Shown here: piece by piece, positions 56,404 to 64,000 of the stretch
Numbering within the stretch: position 1 is the stretch's first letter
Layout of the letters: each line of letters starts with the position of its first letter
Assembly: GCF_004194535.1 (NCBI RefSeq)
Contig: NZ_CP025781.1
Location: 310,001-374,000, forward strand
DNA: 64,000 nucleotides
Direction of reading: 5' to 3'
From: Iodobacter fluviatilis
GTDB taxonomy: Bacteria; Pseudomonadota; Gammaproteobacteria; Burkholderiales; Chitinibacteraceae
Translations under genes and position numbers: made by a program
The notes under the pieces: generated by a model
Told to the model about the DNA's origin: nothing
Seen by the model: only the letters and a program-made list of their open reading frames with translations
Database searches by the model: none

Positions 56404-56868
56404 CTACACATAACGCCACCTTAATAAAATTAAAAAAAATGAAGCAGAAATCCAAGAGCAAGAGTAAGACCAAATTACAAACAAAGTAGATTTTGCATTT
56501 ATATTCAACGCCATCAAACGCAATGATTCCACATACGAATGACAAGAAATATTTAAGTATTTACTAGCAAACCATGTTTCATTTGCTGCAGCAAAAATAA
56601 AAACAGCAACAAATACAAGATCCATAATACTGCAACTAGATTGATGGTTTTTCATCCTAAATATATTTACAAAAGTAAAAAACAAAAACACAAAAATAAA
56701 ATATATAAACATTATCAATCCAACATCACATACTGGCCCACTTAGATAACCAAACACCTTGCTAAATAAAATAACAATTACATTTGGGAAAAAAATAAAA
56801 AAAGAGACCATAATTAAATCAATTAAAATCAACTTAATATCGTAACGGTTTTTATATAAAAAAATCAT
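56404..56868 (-). CDS. hypothetical four-TM protein coupled to a truncated hlyD
   Basis: The 154-residue protein has about four TM segments (LILIDLIMVSFFIFFPNVIV, CDVGLIMFIYFIFVFLFFTF, a third around IMDLVFVAVFIFAAANETWF, a fourth near the C-terminus SCSWISASFFLILLRWR). Its start ATG (56868) overlaps the stop of the truncated hlyD (ATGA), so it is read from the duplicated hlyD promoter. The family is unknown. Strong AT bias, many Phe and Ile, as in the other small cassette genes. Confidence 0.62.
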   Translation of the reverse strand: MIFLYKNRYDIKLILIDLIMVSFFIFFPNVIVILFSKVFGYLSGPVCDVGLIMFIYFIFVFLFFTFVNIFRMKNHQSSCSIMDLVFVAVFIFAAANETWFASKYLNISCHSYVESLRLMALNINAKSTLFVIWSYSCSWISASFFLILLRWRYV

Positions 56869-57410
56869 GTAACACCAACTAGATAATTATCAAGAACACA
56901 ATATACATGGCTGTATACAGGCAATTGCCCACTCTCTAAAGCGGCAAGCAAGGCTTTGGCGCGCAGCGCGTTTAATTCTGCATCGTGCAGATTGGTTTGC
57001 TGCTTGGTGTTTTCTGCGCCAGAAACGGTGGCATCCAGCTCGATCAACAGCTGCCCCGCCTGTACCATTTGCCCGTCTTGCACATGAATGGATTTCACCA
57101 CCCCTGCCTCTAAGGGCTGAATGGTTTTACTGCGATCAGAAACAATCAACCTGCCGGGTGCCACGGCCACAATATCAATCTTGCCAAGGCAGGCCCATGC
57201 AAGCGCAATCAGAATGAAAGCGAGCAAGGCCCAAAGGGTGATGCGGGCGGCGGGGTGAGGGGGATTTTCTTGCAGCTCTAGCGCTGCGGGTAAAAAGGCA
57301 AGCTCGTCAGCGCTTTTAGGGGGTAGATCTTGCTGCTTGCGGATTTGCCACGCTGCAGCAAAAATTTGCCGGTACTTTGTAAGTAATTCGCCGACAACTT
57401 GATATTTCAT
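56865..57410 (-). pseudogene. truncated duplicate of the HlyD adaptor (N-terminal part)
   Basis: The first 165 codons (57410 down to 56916) repeat the N-terminus of the intact hlyD at 49645-51060 almost exactly, including the TM helix and the first lipoyl half. The sequence then changes to VYSHVYCVLDNYLVGVT and stops. Without the coiled coil and the C-terminal barrel it cannot work as an adaptor. It could still be made and inserted in the inner membrane, and its stop overlaps the next gene's start. Confidence 0.85.
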
Positions 57411-57764
57411 CTTTACTTCACTATATGCATTTCAAAAGCAAATAGTAAGTATTTAAAATAAAATGGTCAATTTAAAACAAACAAAAGCAAAGAATAAAAT
57501 CAATAAATTTGAAATTAGTATGTAATTATAAGTAATGCAAAACCCGAACAATACTAATAAATATCTTATTGTCATTTTTATATATGCACTTCGCTTCAAT
57601 CACACCATTAAATAACTTACACAATTGAAAGCAAATACCCAGCCCGCCGATTACTTAGCCCTCGGTTTAAGACTATTCATCATTCGAATCAATTCTAAAG
57701 CAGGGCGCTGCTCAATTGCTGCGGTTTGCCTGTCTTGGCTAAGCACTCGCAGGGGGATCAATAC
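56916..57764. repeat. 849-bp direct repeat, copy B
   Basis: Copy B matches 50566-51414 with constant offset 6350. It includes the first part of the truncated hlyD, its upstream region and the last 38 codons of the complete protease gene. Confidence 0.92.
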
Positions 57765-59678
57765 ACGCCTAGATAATAAGCTGGCACCGCTATTGCCCGT
57801 GCTCTGCCGTGCAAAGGCGATATTGAGGTTCCCCCAATCGTTATAATCGCTTAATACTGAAAAACTAGAATCTTGATTAATATCTCTTGAATAGGCACTA
57901 GCATTTTGTGTGCCATTGGTATTCCAATCGGCATAAAACCCGCCATTATTTCCACGACCAATGATGGCGGATTCAAGTAGGCTATTTTCATTTAAACTGA
58001 TGCCGCTGCCATCGGAGTAATCCATTCTATAATCTGTACCACAGGGGCTGGCGTCAATATTGCAAATGTTTCCCCAGCTAAAACCTAGCGCGTTATTATT
58101 TAAATAATAGCGCTGCACTGCGCTGTTTGTTTTAGGATCAGAGCCTAGGCCCGGTAATTGGTAGAGGTAATTCATGACGCTGTAGTAATTAGGTTTGTAA
58201 TTATTAGCTTCATTACCGCCATGCTCTAAGCCAAAATTGTGACCCAATTCATGCATAATTGTGCTGGCCTGATAATTAAGCAATAAATTAATATTACTGC
58301 CTGAGCCAGTTGATAACCCCCAACTACCCAATGTCACCATTGAATCATTGCCATTCACTTCAGCAATGCCAGATGAGCCTGCCGAGCCGTCTAATTCTTG
58401 CGAATTGGCCATAATCAGATAATGAAAGATGGTTTTACGCCGAATATCTAAGCTCGCAGATTTATAGCTATATAAAGAAGCGCAGCCTGCTTGGCTATCT
58501 AAACTTAAACATTTGGCATAGCTCAGCGCATTTGCTCCGCCTGCCAAGCCGCCACCTAGGTTAAATAAGGCGGGGTTAAAGCTGGCGGCATACAGGCTGC
58601 CGGTATCAAAATGAATGCTAAAGCCTCTGGCGGCAAAAACATCGGCTACTTTTTGCAATGCTTCTTTACGCGGGGTAATGCCTGCATCGCTAGAAACCAT
58701 ATGATCGACTTGCACAAAGATATCGCGCTGATTGGCTCTCGCCCCCATCGCGAACAAATCTAGGCCGCCAAATGTGCCGCCCGCAACTTCTGCACTATCG
58801 GGGATGCCATCGTTATCACTATCGACCGCCGTGGCGGGCACATCGTTTCTGCCGCCGGGCGTGGCAAAGGCAACCTGCAGCCAGTCTGCCGCGCTATGGC
58901 TATTGGCTTGCAGCGGAAGCGGCCTGACTAGCGATTTACCATAATCTTGTGCGGTGGCGGGCATGGAGGCCACATTGGCTCCTGCCCATGTGCTACTGCT
59001 TAAGGGTGCATGGCTGCTGTTGCCAAAGCGCACAAAATCTAAAGTGGCCCCAGCAAAAGTCAGCTCCACAGCGCCATTGGCATCCCAAAAAGGCACGGCT
59101 TCGCCATTTTTGATATAGGCCACTTGGCTATTATCGCTCACGCTATCGTCGATTTTGGCAATCAGCACAAAATAGCCGCCCGCTGCTAGCGTAACGGCAG
59201 GCAGGCTAAAGTTGACTGGCGATGTGGAAACGGTAAATGGCGATGAGCGCAGGCCAGAGCGGGTGCGCAGGCTTACACCACTAAGTGACACCACACTGGC
59301 GCTTGGATTATGAATTTCTAGCCACGCACCGGCGTTGGTCCAATCATTGCTAGACACTTCGCTGATTAATAGGCCCGCATTGGCCGCCGTAACGGGCGCA
59401 GGCGTAGGAACGGGGCTGGGCTGCGAAGTGGGGATAGGGGCCAAAGTAGGGGTTAGCGTGGGGCTAGGGCTGGAGCTGGGTAAAAAGGTAGGGACAGCAC
59501 TGGGCTGAGGCGCTGCGGTAGGAATGGCGGTGGGTAAAACAGTGGGGATAGGCGTCACCGTCACGACTGGCGAAACGGGCGTTGGCGAAACACTCTCTGC
59601 AGAGCCGCCCCCTCCCCCTCCACAGGCCGTTAAACCGATCAAGACCAACAACCATAAATACCGCAAAGTTGGTTTCAT
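57651..59678 (-). CDS. lipoprotein with lamin-tail-like and metzincin-type protease domains (copy 3)
   Basis: The 675-residue paralogue has lipobox LTAC (Cys19), followed by six Gly and a long Pro/Thr/Ser linker to about residue 97. The lamin-tail-like module (LLISEVSSNDWTNAGAWLEI, VVSLSGVSLRTRSG) comes next, then DSDNDGIPDSAEVAGGTFGG. The zincin motif is HELGHNFGLEHGG (about 474-486) with the Met-turn-like YYSVMNYLYQ. It is more distant from copies 1 and 2 than they are from each other: it is more GC-rich and ends LKPRAK instead of RVH. In the inferred original arrangement it was directly upstream of hlyD, so secreted RTX protein, exporter and proteases formed one block. Confidence 0.82.
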   Translation of the reverse strand: MKPTLRYLWLLVLIGLTACGGGGGGSAESVSPTPVSPVVTVTPIPTVLPTAIPTAAPQPSAVPTFLPSSSPSPTLTPTLAPIPTSQPSPVPTPAPVTAANAGLLISEVSSNDWTNAGAWLEIHNPSASVVSLSGVSLRTRSGLRSSPFTVSTSPVNFSLPAVTLAAGGYFVLIAKIDDSVSDNSQVAYIKNGEAVPFWDANGAVELTFAGATLDFVRFGNSSHAPLSSSTWAGANVASMPATAQDYGKSLVRPLPLQANSHSAADWLQVAFATPGGRNDVPATAVDSDNDGIPDSAEVAGGTFGGLDLFAMGARANQRDIFVQVDHMVSSDAGITPRKEALQKVADVFAARGFSIHFDTGSLYAASFNPALFNLGGGLAGGANALSYAKCLSLDSQAGCASLYSYKSASLDIRRKTIFHYLIMANSQELDGSAGSSGIAEVNGNDSMVTLGSWGLSTGSGSNINLLLNYQASTIMHELGHNFGLEHGGNEANNYKPNYYSVMNYLYQLPGLGSDPKTNSAVQRYYLNNNALGFSWGNICNIDASPCGTDYRMDYSDGSGISLNENSLLESAIIGRGNNGGFYADWNTNGTQNASAYSRDINQDSSFSVLSDYNDWGNLNIAFARQSTGNSGASLLSRRVLIPLRVLSQDRQTAAIEQRPALELIRMMNSLKPRAK

Positions 59679-59844
59679 TCAGCCAGCCCCTTATTCCCAC
59701 CCAAACACGCCCTAGCGCAAAGCTGCGCCCCCTCTTTACCATAGCAAACAGACGATTGCTCAGCAGGGAATCATTGGCGGATCAAAAAGGGGGATTGGGC
59801 ATGAAGGCTTGCCCACCTTACACTAGCACCTCAACGACAAACCA

Positions 59845-61533
59845 TTACTCACTCACATGTTCAATTTGCAGCTGCACCACGCGGTTGCCGCGAAATTCGT
59901 TTACGCCGATGCGATACACGGCCATGATTTTGGACGGCAGCGGGTCGGCATGGCCAAAACGCATGGCATCCAGCACTAAGCCGTGCGGATTGGCGAGTTT
60001 GAGCTTTAAGTGCCGCTCGCCCACCAAACGCTGCTCAACCACGGTGAATTCGCCCTGAAACATCGGCGCGGGGAAGCCTTGTCCCCAGACTTGTTTGTCC
60101 AGCGTTTCAGCCACGTCTAGCGCAAAAGATTCGGTGGCCAGCTCGCCATCGGTTTCAATTTTTCGCTCCAGCGTGTCGGCATCCATCAACTCATGGCACA
60201 CGACCTCGAACGCGGTTTTAAAACGCGCAAAGTCAGCTTGACGCAGGCTTAAACCCGCAGCCATTGCGTGGCCGCCAAATTTCAGGATTAAATCAGGGTG
60301 ACGTTTGGAGACCAAATCCAGCGCATCGCGTAGATGCAAACCAGGGATAGAGCGGCCCGAGCCTTTGATTTCATCATCGTTGCCATCAGCAAACACGATG
60401 GTTGGGCGGTGAAAGCGATCTTTCATTCTGGAGGCAATAATCCCCACCACGCCCTGATGCCAATCGCCCTGATAAAGGCTGATGCTGTAAGCGTCTGTCA
60501 CAGCGATGCCTGCCAAAATGGCTTCCGCCTCGGCACGCATGCCCACTTCAATCTCACGCCGCTCGCGGTTCATACCATCCAGCTCTTTAGCAAGCGGCGT
60601 AGCGGCGGCTTCTGAATCGGCCAGAAGACAAGCGATGCCTAAGCTCATATCGTCCAAGCGGCCTGCGGCATTGAGCCGTGGCCCCAGCGTAAAGCCCAGA
60701 TCAAAGCACGATGCCTTAAAAGGGAAACGCCCTGCGGCGGCAAATAAAGCCAGCACACCGGCACTGGCCCGCCCTGCCCTCATGCGCTTTAAGCCTTGCT
60801 CCACCAAGATGCGATTATTGCCATCCAGCCTCACCACATCGGCTACCGTGCCCAGCGCTACTAAATCCAGCAGCGTCGCCAAATTAGGCTCTTTGATCCC
60901 TGCAAAAACTTGCCGCTCGCGCAGCTCGGCCCGCAGCGCCATCAGCACATAAAACATCACCCCTACACCGGCCAGATTCTTACTGGCAAAAGTGCAGCCC
61001 GGTTGATTAGGATTCACGATCAGCGTGGCGGGCAGCTCGTCCCCAGGCAAGTGGTGATCAGTAATCAGCACATCAATGCCACGCGCTTGCGCCGCCGCCA
61101 CACCGGCCACGCTGGCGATACCGTTATCTACCGTTACAATTAAATCAGGCGATTTTTGCGCTGCCAGTTCAACAATTTCTGGCGTAAGGCCGTAGCCATA
61201 TTCAAAACGGTTCGGCACCACAAAATCGACCACAGCGCCCAGCATGGCAAGGCCCCGCATCCCCACCGCGCACGCCGTTGCGCCATCGGCATCGTAATCG
61301 GCCACGATCAGAATCCGCTCTTTGGCGGCTATCGCATCGGCAAGGCGCTTACCTGCCTCGGTGATGTTTTTTAAACCATGAAAGGGTAAAAGATGCGCTA
61401 GCTCGTGCTCCAGCTCGCTGCGGCTATGAATACCACGCGCTGCATATAAACGCGCTTCAAGCGCCGTGTAGCCCTGCTGGCAAAGAAGAGATTCGGCAGC
61501 GGAAGGGACGATGCGGGGAGAGATGGTGGTCAT
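59845..61533 (-). CDS. recJ: single-stranded-DNA-specific exonuclease RecJ
   Basis: RecJ degrades single-stranded DNA 5' to 3' in recombination and mismatch repair. The 562-residue protein has DHH motifs: VADYDADGATACAVG, TVDNGIASVAG, LITDHHLPGDELP, then NLAGVGVMFYVLMAL. The DHHA1 domain contains GGHAMAAGLSLRQAD, and an OB-like C-terminal domain follows. Length and motif order match the family. It lies 167 bases upstream of the protease gene on the same strand and marks the return to core genome. Confidence 0.96.
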   Translation of the reverse strand: MTTISPRIVPSAAESLLCQQGYTALEARLYAARGIHSRSELEHELAHLLPFHGLKNITEAGKRLADAIAAKERILIVADYDADGATACAVGMRGLAMLGAVVDFVVPNRFEYGYGLTPEIVELAAQKSPDLIVTVDNGIASVAGVAAAQARGIDVLITDHHLPGDELPATLIVNPNQPGCTFASKNLAGVGVMFYVLMALRAELRERQVFAGIKEPNLATLLDLVALGTVADVVRLDGNNRILVEQGLKRMRAGRASAGVLALFAAAGRFPFKASCFDLGFTLGPRLNAAGRLDDMSLGIACLLADSEAAATPLAKELDGMNRERREIEVGMRAEAEAILAGIAVTDAYSISLYQGDWHQGVVGIIASRMKDRFHRPTIVFADGNDDEIKGSGRSIPGLHLRDALDLVSKRHPDLILKFGGHAMAAGLSLRQADFARFKTAFEVVCHELMDADTLERKIETDGELATESFALDVAETLDKQVWGQGFPAPMFQGEFTVVEQRLVGERHLKLKLANPHGLVLDAMRFGHADPLPSKIMAVYRIGVNEFRGNRVVQLQIEHVSE

Positions 61534-61593
61534 TTTGGCTCAATGAAAAAGTGCAATGGGGCTAAAAGTTCTGTCGCCACCGAGTAAGACAGT

Positions 61594-61701
61594 TGTAGGG
61601 GGTGCGCCCACGCGGAAATCTCTAACTTTGCTACGCATAGAGATATGCCACTTGCACAAGCCGCGATAAGTCTCTTGCACGCGTGGGCACATCACCCTAC
61701 A
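61594..61701. repeat. imperfect inverted repeat between recJ and the next gene
   Basis: Arms at 61594-61614 and 61680-61701 are complementary apart from one gap and a few mismatches; both contain TGTAGGG and GCCCACGCG (the right arm as complement). The element is about 108 bp and overlaps the end of the upstream gene by five bases. It looks like a dispersed intergenic palindrome. Confidence 0.5.
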
Positions 61702-62695
61702 TGAATGCCCAAGGGAATTTCGGCTTTTGCCAGATTTTCCAGCGTAAGGAGCGATCAATCTGTAAGGCGAGGCCAAGATCTGGAAAAGTCATCGCCAGCG
61801 AGCTTCTTTTACCAGATTTTAAATCAGCCAGTAGCGGCGCAAACCAGTCTTTTTCTAAGCTTAGCCAGCCCTCGCGCCAGTCATAAGCATTGCCGTAGCA
61901 TGCGCCAAGGCGCAGCTGATCGAGCATCACCAGCCCATCTCCCACCGGCATAGACTCTGCACTTGGCGGCAGGCGCTGTACGCTCTCGCCCCCCAAATGC
62001 ATCAAGCCCGCCAACATCTGCTCATTGCTATACACGTTAATAGCAGGCAATACCGGCGTTTCCACGATTGGATATGCCGATCCACCCCAAAGCCACAGGC
62101 TGTTAATGGTTTGCGATTGCTCGCGGTATTCGTTCACGCTATGGGTATAAAGGTACATCTGAATTTCATTGAGCAGGCGATGCCATTTCAACGCATCAAC
62201 CCCCTTGGGTAGCAAGGTATCAATATCGCGGCCAATCGCAGCATCTAGTGGGGTCCAGGTTAGCTTTGGGTCTAGCGGCAAGCGCAAATACCAGCGTGTC
62301 GGCGTGGCCGCCACAAATAAGATGCCGTCTTCTCCAAACACACTATTAAGCCCCGCCACCAAGGAATCGGCCTCAGCCTGGCCTAGCCGAAACTGGTGCG
62401 CATCAAACAGCAGCAGACCATCTCGCTCAATCTTAAGATGCACGGGATCAGCGCGCAGCCAAAAGCCGGGGCTAGCGGTGGGATGATCTAGGCCAAGGCT
62501 TAAAGCAGCAGCGGGCAACGACGGTAGGCCAACCAAGCCAGCCAGCCATTCTTCAACGCTTTGCTTTTGGGAAGGCAACCGCTGGCCACGCCCACATAAC
62601 ATGGCCAGCGCAGGTAGCTCTAAGCCCGTAGTAATAAACCGGCACTGATCCGCATCGGGCCAGTCGGCATAAGGAATAACTAGATGAAGTGGCAT
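61697..62695 (-). CDS. conserved protein of unknown function next to recJ
   Basis: The 332-residue protein has no signal peptide or TM. It begins MPLHLVIPYADWPDADQCRF and has conserved-looking parts: LGLDHPTASPGFWLRADPVH, DALKWHRLLNEIQMYLYTHS and NSLWLWGGSAYPI. Relatives in Neisseriales and other betaproteobacteria, usually beside recJ, are often labelled phosphoglycerate mutase in automatic annotation. I see no metal-binding or RHG catalytic motif that supports this. It is probably cytoplasmic. The C-terminal end is rich in Trp (DWREGWLSLEKDWFAPLLAD). Confidence 0.7.
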   Translation of the reverse strand: MPLHLVIPYADWPDADQCRFITTGLELPALAMLCGRGQRLPSQKQSVEEWLAGLVGLPSLPAAALSLGLDHPTASPGFWLRADPVHLKIERDGLLLFDAHQFRLGQAEADSLVAGLNSVFGEDGILFVAATPTRWYLRLPLDPKLTWTPLDAAIGRDIDTLLPKGVDALKWHRLLNEIQMYLYTHSVNEYREQSQTINSLWLWGGSAYPIVETPVLPAINVYSNEQMLAGLMHLGGESVQRLPPSAESMPVGDGLVMLDQLRLGACYGNAYDWREGWLSLEKDWFAPLLADLKSGKRSSLAMTFPDLGLALQIDRSLRWKIWQKPKFPWAFM

Positions 62696-62780
62696 AGGGG
62701 ATTTTACAACAAGATGCGGGCAAGCAGCGATAAGAGCTCCGCTCCGCCCGCCCTAAAGATATAAACACCAGATTAAGTAA

Positions 62781-63257
62781 TCAGGCCTGAGCGCTCGCTA
62801 CAAAAACATACTCAAGCACTTCATCACCATACCTATCACGCTGCCCCGTGGCGCGCCAGCCCAGATGCCTGTAAAAGCCAAAGGACCTCACCTTGGGATC
62901 AGCCGCACAGCCAAGAAAAAGCCGACCGTGGCCTAATGATTTCAAATCTGACATCACATTTTGCAACAGCGTTTTGCCTATGCCTTGGTTCTCATGCTCT
63001 GGCAACAGCGCTAAAACCACAATTTCGCCAGTACTCACTGAGCCAAAGCAATACGCCGCCATTTGCCCACCAACGTGATAAACGTAACCTAACAGCTCGC
63101 CCGATTCGACTTGAGCCGCCCATGAAGCCTCGGTAATACCAAGCTCGGCTAAACGGGTTTTAGAAATCGCGTTTTCTCGCGTTTTGCCTCTAATGACAAT
63201 GCACTCTGCAATATCAGATGGAACCGCAGGGCGAGTATTCAAAAGCAAGGTGTTCAA
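62781..63257 (-). CDS. GNAT family N-acetyltransferase
   Basis: The 158-residue protein has the GNAT core: VVLALLPEHENQGIGKTLLQ with the Q/RxxGxG/A acetyl-CoA loop (ENQGIGKTLL) at about 93-103, preceded by the beta strand GEIVVLALLP and followed by LFLGCAADPKVRSFGFYRHLGW. It transfers an acetyl group from acetyl-CoA to an unidentified amine. It lies two bases after the stop of the RIO kinase gene and is probably in its operon. Confidence 0.88.
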   Translation of the reverse strand: MNTLLLNTRPAVPSDIAECIVIRGKTRENAISKTRLAELGITEASWAAQVESGELLGYVYHVGGQMAAYCFGSVSTGEIVVLALLPEHENQGIGKTLLQNVMSDLKSLGHGRLFLGCAADPKVRSFGFYRHLGWRATGQRDRYGDEVLEYVFVASAQA

Positions 63258-63259
63258 GA

Positions 63260-64000
63260 TTAATCTTCTTCCATTTGAAAGCGGCGACGGCTGAGCTCTT
63301 CTTCTTTTACGCTATCGATTTCACGCATTAAGCCACGTACATCCGCTTTTTTCTCGCTGCGTCTTGCGCGGCCAGTGAGCACCACTTCTGGATGCAACTC
63401 GCCTTTCTCGTAATGGCTCCAAATCTCAAAGGCGTAATCCGTATTCAGTAACTCAGGGGCAAATTGCCCGAAGTACGCGGCCAAATTACCCACATCACGT
63501 TCCAACATACTAAAAGCGCTATTATTACCGGCCGCATCTACCGCTTGGGGCAGGTCAATAATCACAGGACCATCAGCATCAACCAAAATATTGTATTCAG
63601 ATAAGTCGCCATGAATCACACCCGCGCACAGCATTAATACCACTTGCTTGATCAGCATCGCGTGATACGCCAGTGCCACCTCGGCGCTTAATACAACGTC
63701 ATTTAAGCGTGGTGCAGCATGGCCAGCGGCATCAGTAACCAGCTCCATCAAGAGCACGCCTTCAAAGCAATTATATGGCTGAGGCACGCGCACGCCGGCA
63801 GCAGCTAAGCGGTGCAAAGCATCTACTTCGGCGGTTTGCCAGACTTCTTCGGCCATTTTGCGGCCATAGCGGCTGCCTTTTTCCATGGCACGGGCATCGC
63901 GTGAGCCTCGAACCTTGCGGCCTTCTTGATACGCGGCATTTTGCTTAAAGCTGCGCTGGTTCGCTTCTTTATAAACCTTGGCGCAGCGCACATCGTCGCC
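63260..64000 (-). CDS. RIO-type serine kinase (cut by window edge)
   Basis: At least 246 residues of a RIO kinase are seen; the N-terminus with the nucleotide-binding loop is outside the window, although the ORF is open to the edge (GDDVRCAKVYKEANQRSFKQ). The catalytic loop VIHGDLSEYNILV and the metal-binding IIDLPQAVDA are present. The GSRDARAMEKGSRYGRKMAE segment and the EELSRRRFQMEED end match PA4780-like bacterial RIO proteins. Cytoplasmic; the substrate is not known. It is followed by the acetyltransferase gene after two bases. Confidence 0.88.
   Translation of the reverse strand, partial: GDDVRCAKVYKEANQRSFKQNAAYQEGRKVRGSRDARAMEKGSRYGRKMAEEVWQTAEVDALHRLAAAGVRVPQPYNCFEGVLLMELVTDAAGHAAPRLNDVVLSAEVALAYHAMLIKQVVLMLCAGVIHGDLSEYNILVDADGPVIIDLPQAVDAAGNNSAFSMLERDVGNLAAYFGQFAPELLNTDYAFEIWSHYEKGELHPEVVLTGRARRSEKKADVRGLMREIDSVKEEELSRRRFQMEED

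Noticed and set aside
59582-60058. Plus-strand open frame of 158 codons across the start of the copy 3 protease gene and the end of recJ
   Set aside because: It overlaps two well supported genes and has no recognisable motif.
1-64000. tRNA, rRNA or CRISPR loci
   Set aside because: No cloverleaf-like sequences, rRNA segments or repeat-spacer arrays were recognised by eye on either strand.

Overview
The window looks like a chromosomal segment of a betaproteobacterium of the order Neisseriales, probably Chromobacteriaceae-like. An Iodobacter-type genome is my best but weak guess. The reasons are the nadK/hrcA divergent pair, the sequence character of HrcA, Mfd, RecJ and SerB, a Pseudomonas-style minor-pilin operon and moderate GC. 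I ran no database search, so family names come from recognised motifs and gene order.

Layout. 1-9.9 kb: start of nadK (minus), then hrcA, a lytic transglycosylase, a DUF2339/DUF3999 membrane pair and a membrane diguanylate cyclase (plus). 9.9-13.2 kb: rlmB and a MASE1-PAS-GGDEF-EAL protein (minus). 13.5-23.8 kb: mfd, a SNF2-family helicase, a UPF0149/SEC-C protein, a periplasmic solute-binding protein and serB (plus), closed by a strong terminator. 23.8-33.5 kb: a type IV pilus minor-pilin operon on the minus strand, in the order pilE-like, fimT/fimU-like, pilV, pilW, pilX, pilY1. pilY1 is broken twice: by a complete IS21-family element (24136-26706, 8-bp target duplication CTAAGCCG) and by a one-base frameshift in a run of Cs near 27536.

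33.9-59.7 kb is the accessory region, all read on the minus strand. It holds three paralogous lipoproteins with a lamin-tail-like domain and a metzincin-type zinc protease domain (34485-36404, 36740-38524, 57651-59678). It also holds a type I secretion locus: HlyD-like adaptor, an unknown two-TM protein, a 2539-residue RTX protein and an HlyB-like ABC exporter. Between hlyD and the third protease lies a cassette flanked by 849-bp direct repeats (50566-51414 and 56916-57764, constant offset 6350). It contains several small AT-rich membrane-protein genes, a truncated N-terminus of what looks like an RTX-lipase-type exotoxin flanked by two paralogous membrane proteins, and a group II intron inserted in a short palindromic repeat. 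Recombination between the direct repeats would remove 6350 bp and leave intact hlyD and protease genes.

59.8-64 kb returns to housekeeping genes: recJ, a conserved protein of unknown function, a GNAT acetyltransferase and a RIO-type kinase cut by the window edge.

Working model (inference): the 25-kb accessory region is a type I secreted toxin/protease locus. Small membrane proteins are translationally coupled immediately upstream of the secreted proteins, which suggests immunity or partner functions, and the locus has recently gained a duplication-bounded cassette of toxin and immunity remnants.
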